This document shows, one piece after another, positions 46,402-54,916 of a DNA stretch of 64,000 bases (position 1 is the first letter of the stretch; each line of letters starts with the position of its first letter). The notes under the pieces are model-generated. The model was not told where the DNA came from, made no database searches, and saw nothing but the letters and a program-made list of their open reading frames with translations. Made by a program: the position numbers and the translations under genes. Origin of the DNA: Paracidovorax wautersii (lineage in GTDB: Bacteria > Pseudomonadota > Gammaproteobacteria > Burkholderiales > Burkholderiaceae_C); assembly GCF_900113035.1 (NCBI RefSeq), contig NZ_FONX01000005.1:62001-126000 (forward strand), read 5' to 3'.

Positions 46402-48081
46402 TCAGAAGTTGCGCGAGAGCGTGATGCCCACGTAGTTGCGGTCGCGCAGCGGCTGGTCGAACACCCGCTTGCCGCCGAAGAAGGCCGCGTAGTTGATCGT
46501 GGCCTGCCACTTGGCCGGGTTCTGCACGAAGCTCACCATCAGGTTGACCGACTTGGCGCCCTCCATCAGCTGGCCCGAGGCGTTCGGCGTGCGGCCCTTC
46601 ACCGCCTGGAAGTAGTAGATCTCCGGGATCACCTGCCAGCCGGGAATCAGGCTGCCGTCATAGACCCAGCTGAAGTCCACGTTGTAGCCCCAGGCGGTCT
46701 TCGAGCCCATGGGCATGGCCGCCGCGCCGGCGTTGTATTCCTGGCCCCAGCCCCATGCGCCGGCGGAGATCGGGTCAGCGCCGTACATCTGCTTCAGGTG
46801 GGGGTAGCGCACGACCACCGCCTCGGCGCTCAGCGTGGCGGTATCGGCGCCCAGGAAGTTCAGGATGCCCTGGGAGTTGCTGGGCGTCATGCTGTAGAGC
46901 CCGGTCAGGTGCCACTGGAACTTCTTCTCGTCCACCCAGCAGTTGCCGTTCTGCGAAAGGCAGCCGCCGCTGGTGTTGAGCGACACCGCATCGCGCGGGC
47001 GGTACGAGAGCTCGGTGCCGATCGACCAGTCGCCCAGCGGCATGTTCGCGCTCACGCCGTAGAGGCGGCGGTCCTCGGCGAAGACCCAGCCGGCACGGCC
47101 CGTGCCGCCCGCGTTGGTGCTGAAGTTGGCGCCTTTGTCCTGGTAGTTGAGGATGTAGGCGCCCAGGTTCAGCGAGGTGCCCTCGGGCTGGTAGCGCAGG
47201 GCCAGGCCCCACTGGCCGCTGTTCTTGGGCTTGATCTCGGCCAGTCCATAGGCCTCATGCCCCCGGCCCAGGCCGTTGGCGGTGGACCAGTAGCTGCCGG
47301 TGGGCGGCATGTAGTTGCCGTTCCAGCGCGTCTGCACGTAGCCCTCGATGTTCAGGCCATGGCCCAGGCCGCTGGCCACGCTGATCATGGGCGCGGGCAG
47401 CAGCACTTCCTTGAGCTGGGTGCCGGGCTGCGAGGCGCGCATCACGTCCACCGCGTTGGTGCTGTTGATGCCTCCCGAGAGGAACAGGCTTTCGCCCCAG
47501 TTGATGACCTGGTTGCCGATGCGCACGCGGGCGCGCTGGTCGCCGATGTCGAAGGACTTGCTGACCCAGAAGTCCAGCAGCCGGGCCTTGAAGTTCAGGT
47601 CCCGGCGCGCGTCGGAGGCGAGGCCGTCCGTGAGGTTGGGCGGCGTGCCGGCGCTCAGGTAGCCCGTGGTGTCGGTGGCGGTGAAGTCCTTGAGCCAGTT
47701 CACCCGGCCCAGGAAGGTGATGTCCGAGGGCATCTTCAGCAGCAGTTCGTGGCTGCCCTTGATGTAGGTGGTGAAGGCGTCGCCCCGGGCGTAGTTGAGG
47801 TTGCCCTGGTCGCCCAGGGACGAGGTGGGCGCCAGGCAGCCTCCGGGCGCGCCGTTGCCCGTGGCCCCCGCGATGATGAGCGAGCAGTCCGGCGACTTGG
47901 CCCGGATGCCCGTGCCGATGGTGATGGTCGAGTCGAAGCTGCCGCGCAGGTTCTCGGTCTCGAAGGTCACCGCTCCGGCCTGCGTGCCCAGCATGGCGAG
48001 GCCGGCGAGCGCCGTCGAGCGCAGCGGAAGGCGGTGGTGCCGCGGGTGCCGCTGGGGGCGGCGTTGGAAAGGCTGGTGCAT
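46402..48081 (-). CDS. DUF1302 outer-membrane protein
   Basis: The 559-residue protein has a basic N-terminus, a signal peptide (LPLRSTALAGLAMLGTQAGA) and a DUF1302 start (VTFETENLRGSFDSTITIGTGIRA). A beta-strand-rich body ends in Phe (VGITLSRNF), as outer-membrane barrels do. It is probably a porin-like channel. It follows the DUF1329 gene by 57 nt in the same operon. Confidence 0.87.
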   Translation of the reverse strand: MHQPFQRRPQRHPRHHRLPLRSTALAGLAMLGTQAGAVTFETENLRGSFDSTITIGTGIRAKSPDCSLIIAGATGNGAPGGCLAPTSSLGDQGNLNYARGDAFTTYIKGSHELLLKMPSDITFLGRVNWLKDFTATDTTGYLSAGTPPNLTDGLASDARRDLNFKARLLDFWVSKSFDIGDQRARVRIGNQVINWGESLFLSGGINSTNAVDVMRASQPGTQLKEVLLPAPMISVASGLGHGLNIEGYVQTRWNGNYMPPTGSYWSTANGLGRGHEAYGLAEIKPKNSGQWGLALRYQPEGTSLNLGAYILNYQDKGANFSTNAGGTGRAGWVFAEDRRLYGVSANMPLGDWSIGTELSYRPRDAVSLNTSGGCLSQNGNCWVDEKKFQWHLTGLYSMTPSNSQGILNFLGADTATLSAEAVVVRYPHLKQMYGADPISAGAWGWGQEYNAGAAAMPMGSKTAWGYNVDFSWVYDGSLIPGWQVIPEIYYFQAVKGRTPNASGQLMEGAKSVNLMVSFVQNPAKWQATINYAAFFGGKRVFDQPLRDRNYVGITLSRNF

Positions 48082-48138
48082 GGCGTTCTCCCTGTCCTTG
48101 GTCTGGCTTGCTGTGGTGGTGTTCTCGTTGTCGTTGGC

Positions 48139-49548
48139 TCAGCGTTCGCTGATGGCGCGCAGGTTGTCCGAGGTGAAGAAGCTCGCCTTGAAGCGCGGGC
48201 CGTTGGGCTCGGTGAACCAGCGGATGTCCTTGCCGACGCCGACGGTGTGCGTGTCGAACACGTAGCGGCCTTCGGCCAGGTTGTTCTGCACCATGGCCAT
48301 CACGTCGCAGCTGCCGGTCTCATAGACGGGGATGAGGAAGCCTTCGCGCATCTTGGCCAGCTTGTTCTGGCCGTCGAAGTCGTCCATCAGCAGGGGCGCC
48401 CAGCTGTCCTCGTCCAGATAGATGGTGCGTTTGGGCGCGGAGTGGCGCATGCCGGCCTTGACCGTGGCGTCGATCACCCAGACGCGGTGCAGCTCGTAGC
48501 GGCGGTGCGAGGGGGCGATGAAGTCGGGCTGGGCGACGTCCTCGAACTTGGCCTTGAAGTCGTAGGCACCGAAGGCGTTGTAGGGCACGTAGATTTCCTT
48601 CTTGCCCACCAGCTTCCAGTCGAAGCGGTCCAGCGCGCCGTTGAAGACCTGCGGCTCGTCCAGCGTGTACTGGTTCTCCATGCCGATCTGCGGCGCGTCA
48701 TGCGAATAGGCGGGCATGCGCCGCACGCGCCGCTGGCCGGGGAAGTAGTAGAAGGTCTCGTTCTCGGCCTGGTTCAGGTACTGCGTGATGGCCACGGCCT
48801 GGCCCGCGAGCGCCGCCGGCGCCACGTAGCCGAAATAGACGTAGAACTCGACCGGCGGCAGCGAGGAGAGCTGGGTCGCGCCCTTCGCGCCCGTCGGGAT
48901 GAACACCGTCTGCTCGGAATCGGCGCGGATCCATTCGGTGCTGCCGCGGCGCGGCGACACGGCGGTGATGGTGCCCTTGTAGTCGATGCCCACGCCCCGG
49001 TAGCGCATCTTGGAGTTCCACATGGCTTCCACGCCCGAGGCGGGAATCGGGAAGGGGTAGCCCGGCACCGTGGCTTCCTTGAGGCTCCAGCCGTCGTCCG
49101 CGAGCTTGGCCGTGCCCAGGTTCTTGCGCGTGTTGGCCGCGACGAAGTCCGGCACGCCGCAGGTGCGGTGGCTGGGGTAGACGTCCATGCGGTAGTCCTT
49201 GCGCTGCTTGAGCATGGCGAGCTGGCCCGCGCTCAGCCTGTCGGCGTATTTGTCGGCGTTGGAGGCGTCGATGGAGAAGAGCGGTTTCTCGTCCTTGTGC
49301 TTCCAGAAATCGCGGCGCAGCTTGCCCCATTCCCAGCCGGGCAGCGGTGCCTCGGCGCCTTGCCAGGCCGGAATGCTTCCGTCCTTGCTGGCGCCTTTTT
49401 CCGCGCCCGAGGGCGTGAGCTTGTCCAGCTGGGCGATGTCGGCGGCGCCGGCCGCCAGCGGGGCGCCCAGCAGTTGCGCGGCCAGGACGGCGGTCCATGT
49501 GGCGCGGGACAGAGGCGCGAGCGCCCGGTTCTTCTTCAGACGTGGCAT
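48139..49548 (-). CDS. DUF1329 periplasmic / outer-membrane-associated protein
   Basis: The 469-residue protein starts at ATG 49548 with TGGAGAT upstream, and its signal peptide ends near LAAGAADI. The DUF1329 signature includes LTPSGAEKGASKDGSIPAW, FYYFPGQRRVRRMPAY and TIYLDEDSWAPLLMDDFDG. The fold is LolB-like in related proteins, suggesting lipid or hydrophobic ligand binding. It is the first gene of the operon DUF1329-DUF1302-MMPL-YCF48, with an XylS-type site 130 nt upstream. Confidence 0.87.
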   Translation of the reverse strand: MPRLKKNRALAPLSRATWTAVLAAQLLGAPLAAGAADIAQLDKLTPSGAEKGASKDGSIPAWQGAEAPLPGWEWGKLRRDFWKHKDEKPLFSIDASNADKYADRLSAGQLAMLKQRKDYRMDVYPSHRTCGVPDFVAANTRKNLGTAKLADDGWSLKEATVPGYPFPIPASGVEAMWNSKMRYRGVGIDYKGTITAVSPRRGSTEWIRADSEQTVFIPTGAKGATQLSSLPPVEFYVYFGYVAPAALAGQAVAITQYLNQAENETFYYFPGQRRVRRMPAYSHDAPQIGMENQYTLDEPQVFNGALDRFDWKLVGKKEIYVPYNAFGAYDFKAKFEDVAQPDFIAPSHRRYELHRVWVIDATVKAGMRHSAPKRTIYLDEDSWAPLLMDDFDGQNKLAKMREGFLIPVYETGSCDVMAMVQNNLAEGRYVFDTHTVGVGKDIRWFTEPNGPRFKASFFTSDNLRAISER

Positions 49549-50048
49549 GGGATCTCCAGAGGGTTGGCTGACTTCGGTCGAAGGGGAAAGGCCGTCGCTT
49601 CGGGGGGCAGTCGCATGCGCATCGCTGCACCCGCCATCACGGCACGCGGTCAGTGTCCGAGTGCGTGCCAGCGCGGCGTTAGCCCAAATCAGCACGTCTC
49701 GCCAGCCCTCGCACGGGTCGCCAAACAGCTGCCGCGCAGGGCGGTCGGACGCCGCGCCAAACTGGCGCGAGGGCCGGGCGCGGGCGCACCAACTCCGTGC
49801 GGAAAACGCGCGTGAATGGGTCTGGGAACGCAGGAACTCAAAAGCGCCGCGCCCGGGTCCGCAGGTGGCTGCGGCCGGGCGCGGCGGGGGCATGGCGGGC
49901 GTCTGCAGAAAGACGGGGCCATGCCGATGGATGGGGGCGGCCTGCGGATGAGGTGCAGGCAGCGGCGCCGGGCCGCCCCATCCAGCGGGGGCACCCAGCG
50001 CGATGCAAGGTGGTGCGGTTCCAGACCGCCGCCGTCAATGCCGGCAGA
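49549..50048. other. 500-bp intergenic region upstream of the DUF1329 gene
   Basis: No gene is supported here. The segment next to the DUF1329 start (49549-49700) carries a promoter candidate with an XylS-type site. The remainder, to the ALDH stop at 50049, is GC-rich with no clear terminator, repeat or RNA structure that I could see. Confidence 0.5.
49652..49694 (-). promoter_or_regulatory. XylS-type site and -10 upstream of the DUF1329 operon
   Basis: On the minus strand TGCTGATTTGGGCTA (49694-49680) fits TGCN-N6-GGNTA. GACACT (49657-49652) follows after 22 nt. The site and its flank match the ALDH site at 51661-51675 in 17 of 19 positions (TGCTKATTTGGGCTAACGC). Confidence 0.6.
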
Positions 50049-51503
50049 TCACTCCGGCAGCAGCACGGTGACGACCTTCTCCTCGGTATAGGCCAGTGCG
50101 CCGGGCAGGCCGCCTTCGCGGCCGATGCCGCTGGTCTTGAGTCCGCCCCAGGGCAAGTTGGCGTCCAGCGGGCTCCAGCAGTTCACGCCCACGGCGCCCA
50201 CCTTGGCGGCGGCGGCCACGCGGTGCGCGCGCGCCAGGCTGCCCGTCCAGACCGTGGCGGCCAGGCCGTAGGCGGAATCGTTGGCGAGCGCGATGGCCTC
50301 TTCCTCGGTGTCGAAGGCGATGACGGTGCCCACCGGGCCGAAGATTTCCTCGCGGGCGATGGTCATCGTGTTGGTGGCGTTGGCGAAGATGGTGGGCTGC
50401 ACGAACCAGCCCTTGTCCGGGTGCGAAACACCGCCGGCCAGCAGCTGCGCGCCTTCGTCGATGCCGATCTGCACATAGCGGTTGACGCGCTCGAACTGCG
50501 CCTTCTTGGCCACCGGGCCCATCTGCACGCCGGGCTGGCGCGGGTCGCCCACCTGCACGCCCTTGGCCGCCTGGGCCAGCGCAGCGGCGAAGCGGTCGGC
50601 GATGCCGCGCTGCACCAGGATGCGCGACCCCGCCGCGCAGACCTGCCCCTGGTTGACGAAGATGCCCATGGCGCAGCCGCGCACCGCATCGTCGAAGCTC
50701 GCGTCGTCGAAGACGATCTGCGCGCTCTTGCCGCCCAGCTCCAGCGTGACGCGCTTGAAGAGCGGCGCGGCGATGCGCTGGATGGCGCGGCCCGCCTCCG
50801 GGCTGCCGGTGAAGCTGATCTTGGCCACATCGGGGTGTTCGCAGAGGGCCCGGCCCACCACGTCGCCATAGCCCGTGACCACGTTGATCACGCCATCGGG
50901 AAAGCCCGCCTCCTGGGCCAGCCGGGCCAGGTGCAGCACGGACTGGGGCGTTTCTTCCGAGGGCTTCACCACCACGGTGCAGCCTGCGGCCAGCAGCGCG
51001 GCCAGCTTCCAGACGGTGATCATCAGCGGCGAATTCCACGGAAGAATCGCGCCCACCACGCCGATCGGCTCGCGGAGGGTGTACGAGAACGTGCGCTGGC
51101 CCATGTAGCCTGCGGTGGGGATGGTGCGGCCTTCGAGCTGGTTGGCCCAGCCGGCTGCGGCGCGCAGGTTGGCGATGGCATTGGGCACGTCCATCATGCG
51201 CGGCTCCATGGGCGAGCGGCCGATCGCGTGGGCGTCCATGTCGGCCAGCTGCTCCAGATCGCGCTCCACCAGGTCGGCCAGGCGTGACAGCAGGCGGCCC
51301 CGCTGGCTGCCGGGCAGGCGCGACCAGGCGCCGCCCTCCAGCTGTGCATGCGCGGCCGCCACGGCGCGATCCACGTCGGCGGCGGTGCCGCGCGCGGCGC
51401 TGGCGTAGGGCTGTTCGTCCACGGGGTTCACGAGCGGCATGCGGGCGCCGTCGGAGGCCTCCGCGCTGGCGCCGGCGATGAAGTGTTTCAGGTGCTGGGT
51501 CAT
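50049..51503 (-). CDS. Aldehyde dehydrogenase (betaine-aldehyde / aromatic-aldehyde type)
   Basis: The 484-residue NAD(P)-dependent enzyme has the oxyanion Asn in ILPWNSPLMITVWK, FTGSPEAGRAIQ, the Glu in LELGGKSAQIVFDDA, the catalytic Cys in NQGQVCAAGSRI and EEIFGPVGTVI. It is distinct from the two ALDHs at 39-42 kb. Start at ATG 51503. It is divergent from the AraC/XylS-type gene with a 459-bp gap that contains both promoters, the usual arrangement of a regulator and its target. Substrate unknown; an amine- or aromatic-derived aldehyde is likely. Confidence 0.9.
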   Translation of the reverse strand: MTQHLKHFIAGASAEASDGARMPLVNPVDEQPYASAARGTAADVDRAVAAAHAQLEGGAWSRLPGSQRGRLLSRLADLVERDLEQLADMDAHAIGRSPMEPRMMDVPNAIANLRAAAGWANQLEGRTIPTAGYMGQRTFSYTLREPIGVVGAILPWNSPLMITVWKLAALLAAGCTVVVKPSEETPQSVLHLARLAQEAGFPDGVINVVTGYGDVVGRALCEHPDVAKISFTGSPEAGRAIQRIAAPLFKRVTLELGGKSAQIVFDDASFDDAVRGCAMGIFVNQGQVCAAGSRILVQRGIADRFAAALAQAAKGVQVGDPRQPGVQMGPVAKKAQFERVNRYVQIGIDEGAQLLAGGVSHPDKGWFVQPTIFANATNTMTIAREEIFGPVGTVIAFDTEEEAIALANDSAYGLAATVWTGSLARAHRVAAAAKVGAVGVNCWSPLDANLPWGGLKTSGIGREGGLPGALAYTEEKVVTVLLPE

Positions 51504-51632
51504 GGAATGCTCTGCCTTGATGGAAGGGGCCTGCCGGCGCCGGGGCCGCAGGCGGGTTGAACGAGCGACAGGCGGTCCCGGCCGCAGAGGCCCGCCCATG
51601 GGCCGGGCGCGGCCGAGCCACCTCGCGCAAGC

Positions 51633-51675
51633 AGTGTGGTGGGGGGCGGCACTGCCGCGTTAGCCCAAATAAGCA
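51633..51675 (-). promoter_or_regulatory. XylS-type site and -10 upstream of the ALDH gene
   Basis: On the minus strand TGCTTATTTGGGCTA (51675-51661) is followed after 22 nt by CACACT (51638-51633). It is near-identical to the DUF1329 site. It lies in the divergent region shared with the AraC/XylS-type regulator gene. Confidence 0.6.
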
Positions 51676-51873
51676 ACACATCCGGCCGGTTAGTGCCCGG
51701 CAGAGGGGCGGGCTGGGTATGGTCCTTGCCTCATGAGAAGACGGCCGAATCCCGGCTGAGCCTGGAAGGCGCGTCAATGACAAGGGGCGGGCGCACGGGG
51801 CGGTCTGCTGGTCCGGGCTGCCCCCTTGCGCGCCAAACAGGTGCGTGCGCCCCGGGTTTCCACTGGCGCGATC

Positions 51874-51913
51874 TTTGCATTGGGAATTGCAAAATTTCGC
51901 CTATGCGGAAATT
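51874..51913. promoter_or_regulatory. Nested inverted repeats upstream of the AraC/XylS-type gene
   Basis: TTTGCA-N8-TGCAAA (51874-51893) is followed immediately by AATTTCGC-CTAT-GCGGAAATT (51893-51913, one bulged G). The whole segment is AT-rich in GC-rich surroundings and 50-90 nt ahead of the regulator ATG. Probably the regulator's promoter and an operator. Confidence 0.5.
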
Positions 51914-51962
51914 GTGCAAATTAAATGGCGACCCACGCCCCCTCCCTGCGAAGGTGTCTTTC

Positions 51963-52916
51963 ATGAAGAGCATCCATCATTTCGACGACGTCTACTCCCA
52001 CGCGGCGTCGGTCCAGCACTGGGACCAGACCTACCACCAGATCTCCGCTGGCACGCTCAACAGCTGCCTGGTGCAGTTCTCCAGCGACCGCTGCCACGTG
52101 TTCCGCGAGCAGATCAACCAGCGCGTGGTGCAGCACGGCAAGGCGCCGGAGGGCCAGGTCTGCTTCGCGCTGCCGCTGTCGGTGCCCGGCGCGATCCGGA
52201 TGCAGGGGCGCGAGGCGGACACCAACAGCCTCTTCTTCCTGCGCGGCGGCGAGGAATTCATGTTCCACATGCCCACCGGCATGGACATGCTGGCCATCAC
52301 CTTCGAGCGCGAGTTGTTCGAGGCGGCCCTGTCGCGCATCGCCTCCGCGCGGGAGGTGGAAACCCTGCTGAGGCAGCCCGTCATCAAGCTGCCCGAGCAG
52401 CGCCTGGCGGCCTGCCGGCAGCGCCTGCTGGCGATTTTCTCCGAAGCGGTGGATTGCGACGATGCCGGCGCCGACCCGGAACGCGAGGCCGCACTGGAGC
52501 AGGGCATGCTGCACGAGATGCTGCAGCTGATGACCGACCCGGACTGCGACCGGCGCCAGCGCAACGGCAGCTCCACGCAGAGCTTCATCGTCGAGAAATG
52601 CCACCGCCTGGCTATGTCCGAAACCCTGAGCGCGCCCAGCGTGATGGATCTCTGCCAGCGGCTGCAGGTGAGCCGGCGCACCGTGCAGAACAGCTTCCGT
52701 TCGGTAGCGGAAACCACGCCCGTGAACTACCTGCGCTCCGTGCGGCTCAACGGCGTGCGGCGCAGCCTGATGTCCACGCACCCGTCGGAGCTATCGATCG
52801 GCGATGCCGCGGCGCGCTGGGGCTTCTACCACCTGAGCCATTTCGCGGCCGAATACCAGGAACTCTTCGGGGAACTGCCGTCGCAGACGCGCCGCGTGGT
52901 GGCCACCTGGCAATGA
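51963..52916 (+). CDS. AraC/XylS-family transcriptional activator
   Basis: The 317-residue protein has an N-terminal sensing domain of the AraC-binding-like type (FALPLSVPGAIRMQGREAD, FLRGGEEFMFHMPTG) and a C-terminal double helix-turn-helix. HTH1 is SVMDLCQRLQVSRRTVQNSF, the linker contains TTPVNYLRSVRLNGVRRSL, and HTH2 is SIGDAAARWGFYHLSHFAAE followed by YQELFGELPSQTRR. ATG 51963 has GAAGG upstream. It is divergent from the ALDH gene and precedes the APC permease gene; both have XylS-type sites, making it their likely activator. The ligand is unknown. Confidence 0.93.
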   Translation: MKSIHHFDDVYSHAASVQHWDQTYHQISAGTLNSCLVQFSSDRCHVFREQINQRVVQHGKAPEGQVCFALPLSVPGAIRMQGREADTNSLFFLRGGEEFMFHMPTGMDMLAITFERELFEAALSRIASAREVETLLRQPVIKLPEQRLAACRQRLLAIFSEAVDCDDAGADPEREAALEQGMLHEMLQLMTDPDCDRRQRNGSSTQSFIVEKCHRLAMSETLSAPSVMDLCQRLQVSRRTVQNSFRSVAETTPVNYLRSVRLNGVRRSLMSTHPSELSIGDAAARWGFYHLSHFAAEYQELFGELPSQTRRVVATWQ

Positions 52917-52948
52917 CGGGCGCGCCTGGGGCAGGGCGCCCCACGGTG

Positions 52949-52990
52949 TGCCGATACGGGTTATCGCCGCGCGGCGAGCCCTCCTAGACT
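52949..52990 (+). promoter_or_regulatory. XylS-type site and -10 upstream of the permease gene
   Basis: TGCCGATACGGGTTA (52949-52963) fits TGCN-N6-GGNTA, and TAGACT (52985-52990) follows after exactly 21 nt, the same spacing as at the chemoreceptor gene. It lies about 120-160 nt upstream of the permease ATG. Confidence 0.55.
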
Positions 52991-53109
52991 GCCCTGCATC
53001 GCCGCGCCGGAGCCCCGGACGCCCGGCAACCGCCCCGCTCCAATGGCCGTGCAGGCGCTGGGGGGCCGTCAACGTTCCTGGCAAGACCAGGCCTTTGGAG
53101 ATTCTCGAA

Positions 53110-54582
53110 ATGCAAGTCCTGAATGCTGTGGCGCAGCCTCGTGGAGATGGCCTGCCGGCTCGCTCCACCGACCTTCGCCGCGCAAGCCTGAGCGCCGGCG
53201 TCATCACGCTGCTGGTGATCTCCGCGGCCAGCCCGCTCAGCGTGGTGGCCGGCGGCTTTCCCATCGGCATGATGCTGGGCAACGGCGCGGGTACGCCCGC
53301 CCTGGTGCTGGTGGCGCTGCTGATCCTGCTGGTCTTCGCGGCCGGCTACACCGCCATGGCCACCTGCGTCACCAATGCCGGCGGCTTCTACGCCATGATC
53401 GCGCGCGGCTGGAACGGGCATGCGGGCGGCGCTGCCGCCATGGTGGCGGTGCTGGGCTACGTCACTCTGCAGTTCGGCCTCTATGGCCTGCTGGGCGCGG
53501 TGACCTCCGAGGCGCTGGAGGCACAGTTCGGGCTCGCCGTGCCCTGGTGGGGCTGCTCGCTCACGGCCATGGCGACGGTGGCCGTGTTCGGCTACCGGCA
53601 GATCGACTTCTCGGCCAAGATCCTCGCGGCCTTCGTGGTGGCCGAATACGTGGTCGTGCTGCTGCTGGATGTGCTCATCCTGCACAAGGGCGGCGCACAG
53701 GGCATCGACCTGCGCTCCTTCGATCCGCAGGTCATCGCGGGCGGCAACCCGTTCATCGGACTGCTGTTCTGCTTCGCGGCCTTCATCGGCTTCGAATCGA
53801 CCGCCATCTACAGCGAAGAGGCCAAGGACCCGAAACGCAGCATCCCGATCGCCACCTACGGCGCGCTGCTGCTGGTGGGCAGCTTCTATTCGTTCTCGCT
53901 CTGGTGCCTGGTGCTGGGCGCGGGCAGCGGCGACGTGGTGGCCCGCATCACCGCGCTGCACGACCCCACGCAGTTCCTGTACGTGATGTCCGACGGCTAC
54001 GCAGGCGCGCATTTCACGAGCCTGCTGCGCGGCATGTTCATCGCCAGCATCTATGCCGGGCTGATCGCCTTCCACAACTCCACGGCACGCTACTTCTACG
54101 CCATGGGGCGCGAAGGCCTGCTGCCCGCCTGGCTGGGCTGGACCCATCCGCGCCACAAGAGCCCGCACATGGCCTCGATGCTGCAGAGCGCGCTGTGCGC
54201 CGTGGTGGTGATCGCCTTCGCCGTCGTCGGCGCCGACCCGGTGCTGACGCAATTCGCCTGGCTGAGCAACCTGGCCACGGTCTGCCTGCTGGTGCTGATG
54301 ATCGGCACGGCGTACGCGGTGGTGCGCTTCTTCCGAAACGATACCCGCGGCTATGGCCGCATGCGCACCCGGGTGCTGCCCGTGCTGTCCATCCTGGGCC
54401 TTTTGCTGGTGCTGGCGCTCGCAGTGCGCAACTTCCATGTGCTCACCGGAGCCAGCGGCCTGATCTCCGTCGCGCTGGTGGCGCTGGTGCCGCTGGCAGC
54501 GGGGGCGGGCTACTTGCTCGCGCGCCGCCTGGGCCGTAGCCAGCCCGCGCGCTTTGCCAATCTGGGGCAGGACCGGGTCTAG
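53110..54582 (+). CDS. APC-superfamily amino acid / amine permease
   Basis: The 490-residue inner-membrane protein has about twelve hydrophobic helices. The N-terminal APC pattern is SLSAGVITLLVISAASPLSVVAGGFP, and the middle shows FIGFESTAIYSEEAKDPKRSIPIATY, the standard APC core motif. Late helices include ASIYAGLIAFHNSTARYFYAMGREGLLP. It should import an amino acid or amine. GGAG lies 9 nt before ATG 53110. Next to the regulator and ALDH, it suggests uptake and oxidation of an amine-type nutrient. Confidence 0.9.
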   Translation: MQVLNAVAQPRGDGLPARSTDLRRASLSAGVITLLVISAASPLSVVAGGFPIGMMLGNGAGTPALVLVALLILLVFAAGYTAMATCVTNAGGFYAMIARGWNGHAGGAAAMVAVLGYVTLQFGLYGLLGAVTSEALEAQFGLAVPWWGCSLTAMATVAVFGYRQIDFSAKILAAFVVAEYVVVLLLDVLILHKGGAQGIDLRSFDPQVIAGGNPFIGLLFCFAAFIGFESTAIYSEEAKDPKRSIPIATYGALLLVGSFYSFSLWCLVLGAGSGDVVARITALHDPTQFLYVMSDGYAGAHFTSLLRGMFIASIYAGLIAFHNSTARYFYAMGREGLLPAWLGWTHPRHKSPHMASMLQSALCAVVVIAFAVVGADPVLTQFAWLSNLATVCLLVLMIGTAYAVVRFFRNDTRGYGRMRTRVLPVLSILGLLLVLALAVRNFHVLTGASGLISVALVALVPLAAGAGYLLARRLGRSQPARFANLGQDRV

Positions 54583-54640
54583 TGAAACGCCGGCTGGCCC
54601 GGGCCCGAATGGTGCGGGTGCCGCGCGATGATCGATAACT

Positions 54641-54671
54641 TTGAAATGCGCCGCAAAAAGCAGGCTATAAT
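54641..54671 (+). promoter_or_regulatory. tRNA-Val promoter
   Basis: TTGAAA (54641-54646) and a consensus TATAAT (54666-54671) with a 19-nt spacer, about 26 nt before the tRNA. Confidence 0.75.
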
Positions 54672-54697
54672 CTGAGGCTTACGAAATTCAAGAATTC

Positions 54698-54772
54698 GGG
54701 TCGCTAGCTCAGTGGTAGAGCACCGCCTTCACACGGCGGGGGTCAGAGGTTCGACCCCTCTGCGACCCACCA
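54698..54772 (+). tRNA. tRNA-Val (anticodon CAC), second copy
   Basis: A 75-nt cloverleaf: acceptor GGGTCGC/GCGACCC, D-arm AGCTCAGTGGTAGAGC, anticodon stem CCGCC/GGCGG around TTCACAC (CAC), T-arm CAGAGG-TTCGACC-CCTCTG and encoded CCA. The anticodon loop matches the copy at 14045, but both acceptor and T stems differ. Confidence 0.95.
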
Positions 54773-54782
54773 GATTCTGTAG

Positions 54783-54809
54783 AAAAGCCCGCCTAGTGCG
54801 GGCTTTTTT
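54783..54809 (+). terminator. Intrinsic terminator after tRNA-Val
   Basis: AAAAGCCCGC (54783-54792) pairs with GCGGGCTTTT (54798-54807) around CTAGT and is followed by further Ts. Confidence 0.88.
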
Positions 54810-54916
54810 GCGTTCTGCGGGCTGGGAATCGCACAGCCTGCGCCGTCTCCGGTTGCGCGCAGCCCAGTGTCTGCGTCAACAATCAGCGTTTTCCAACGAT
54901 ATGGCGGAGGCAAGGC

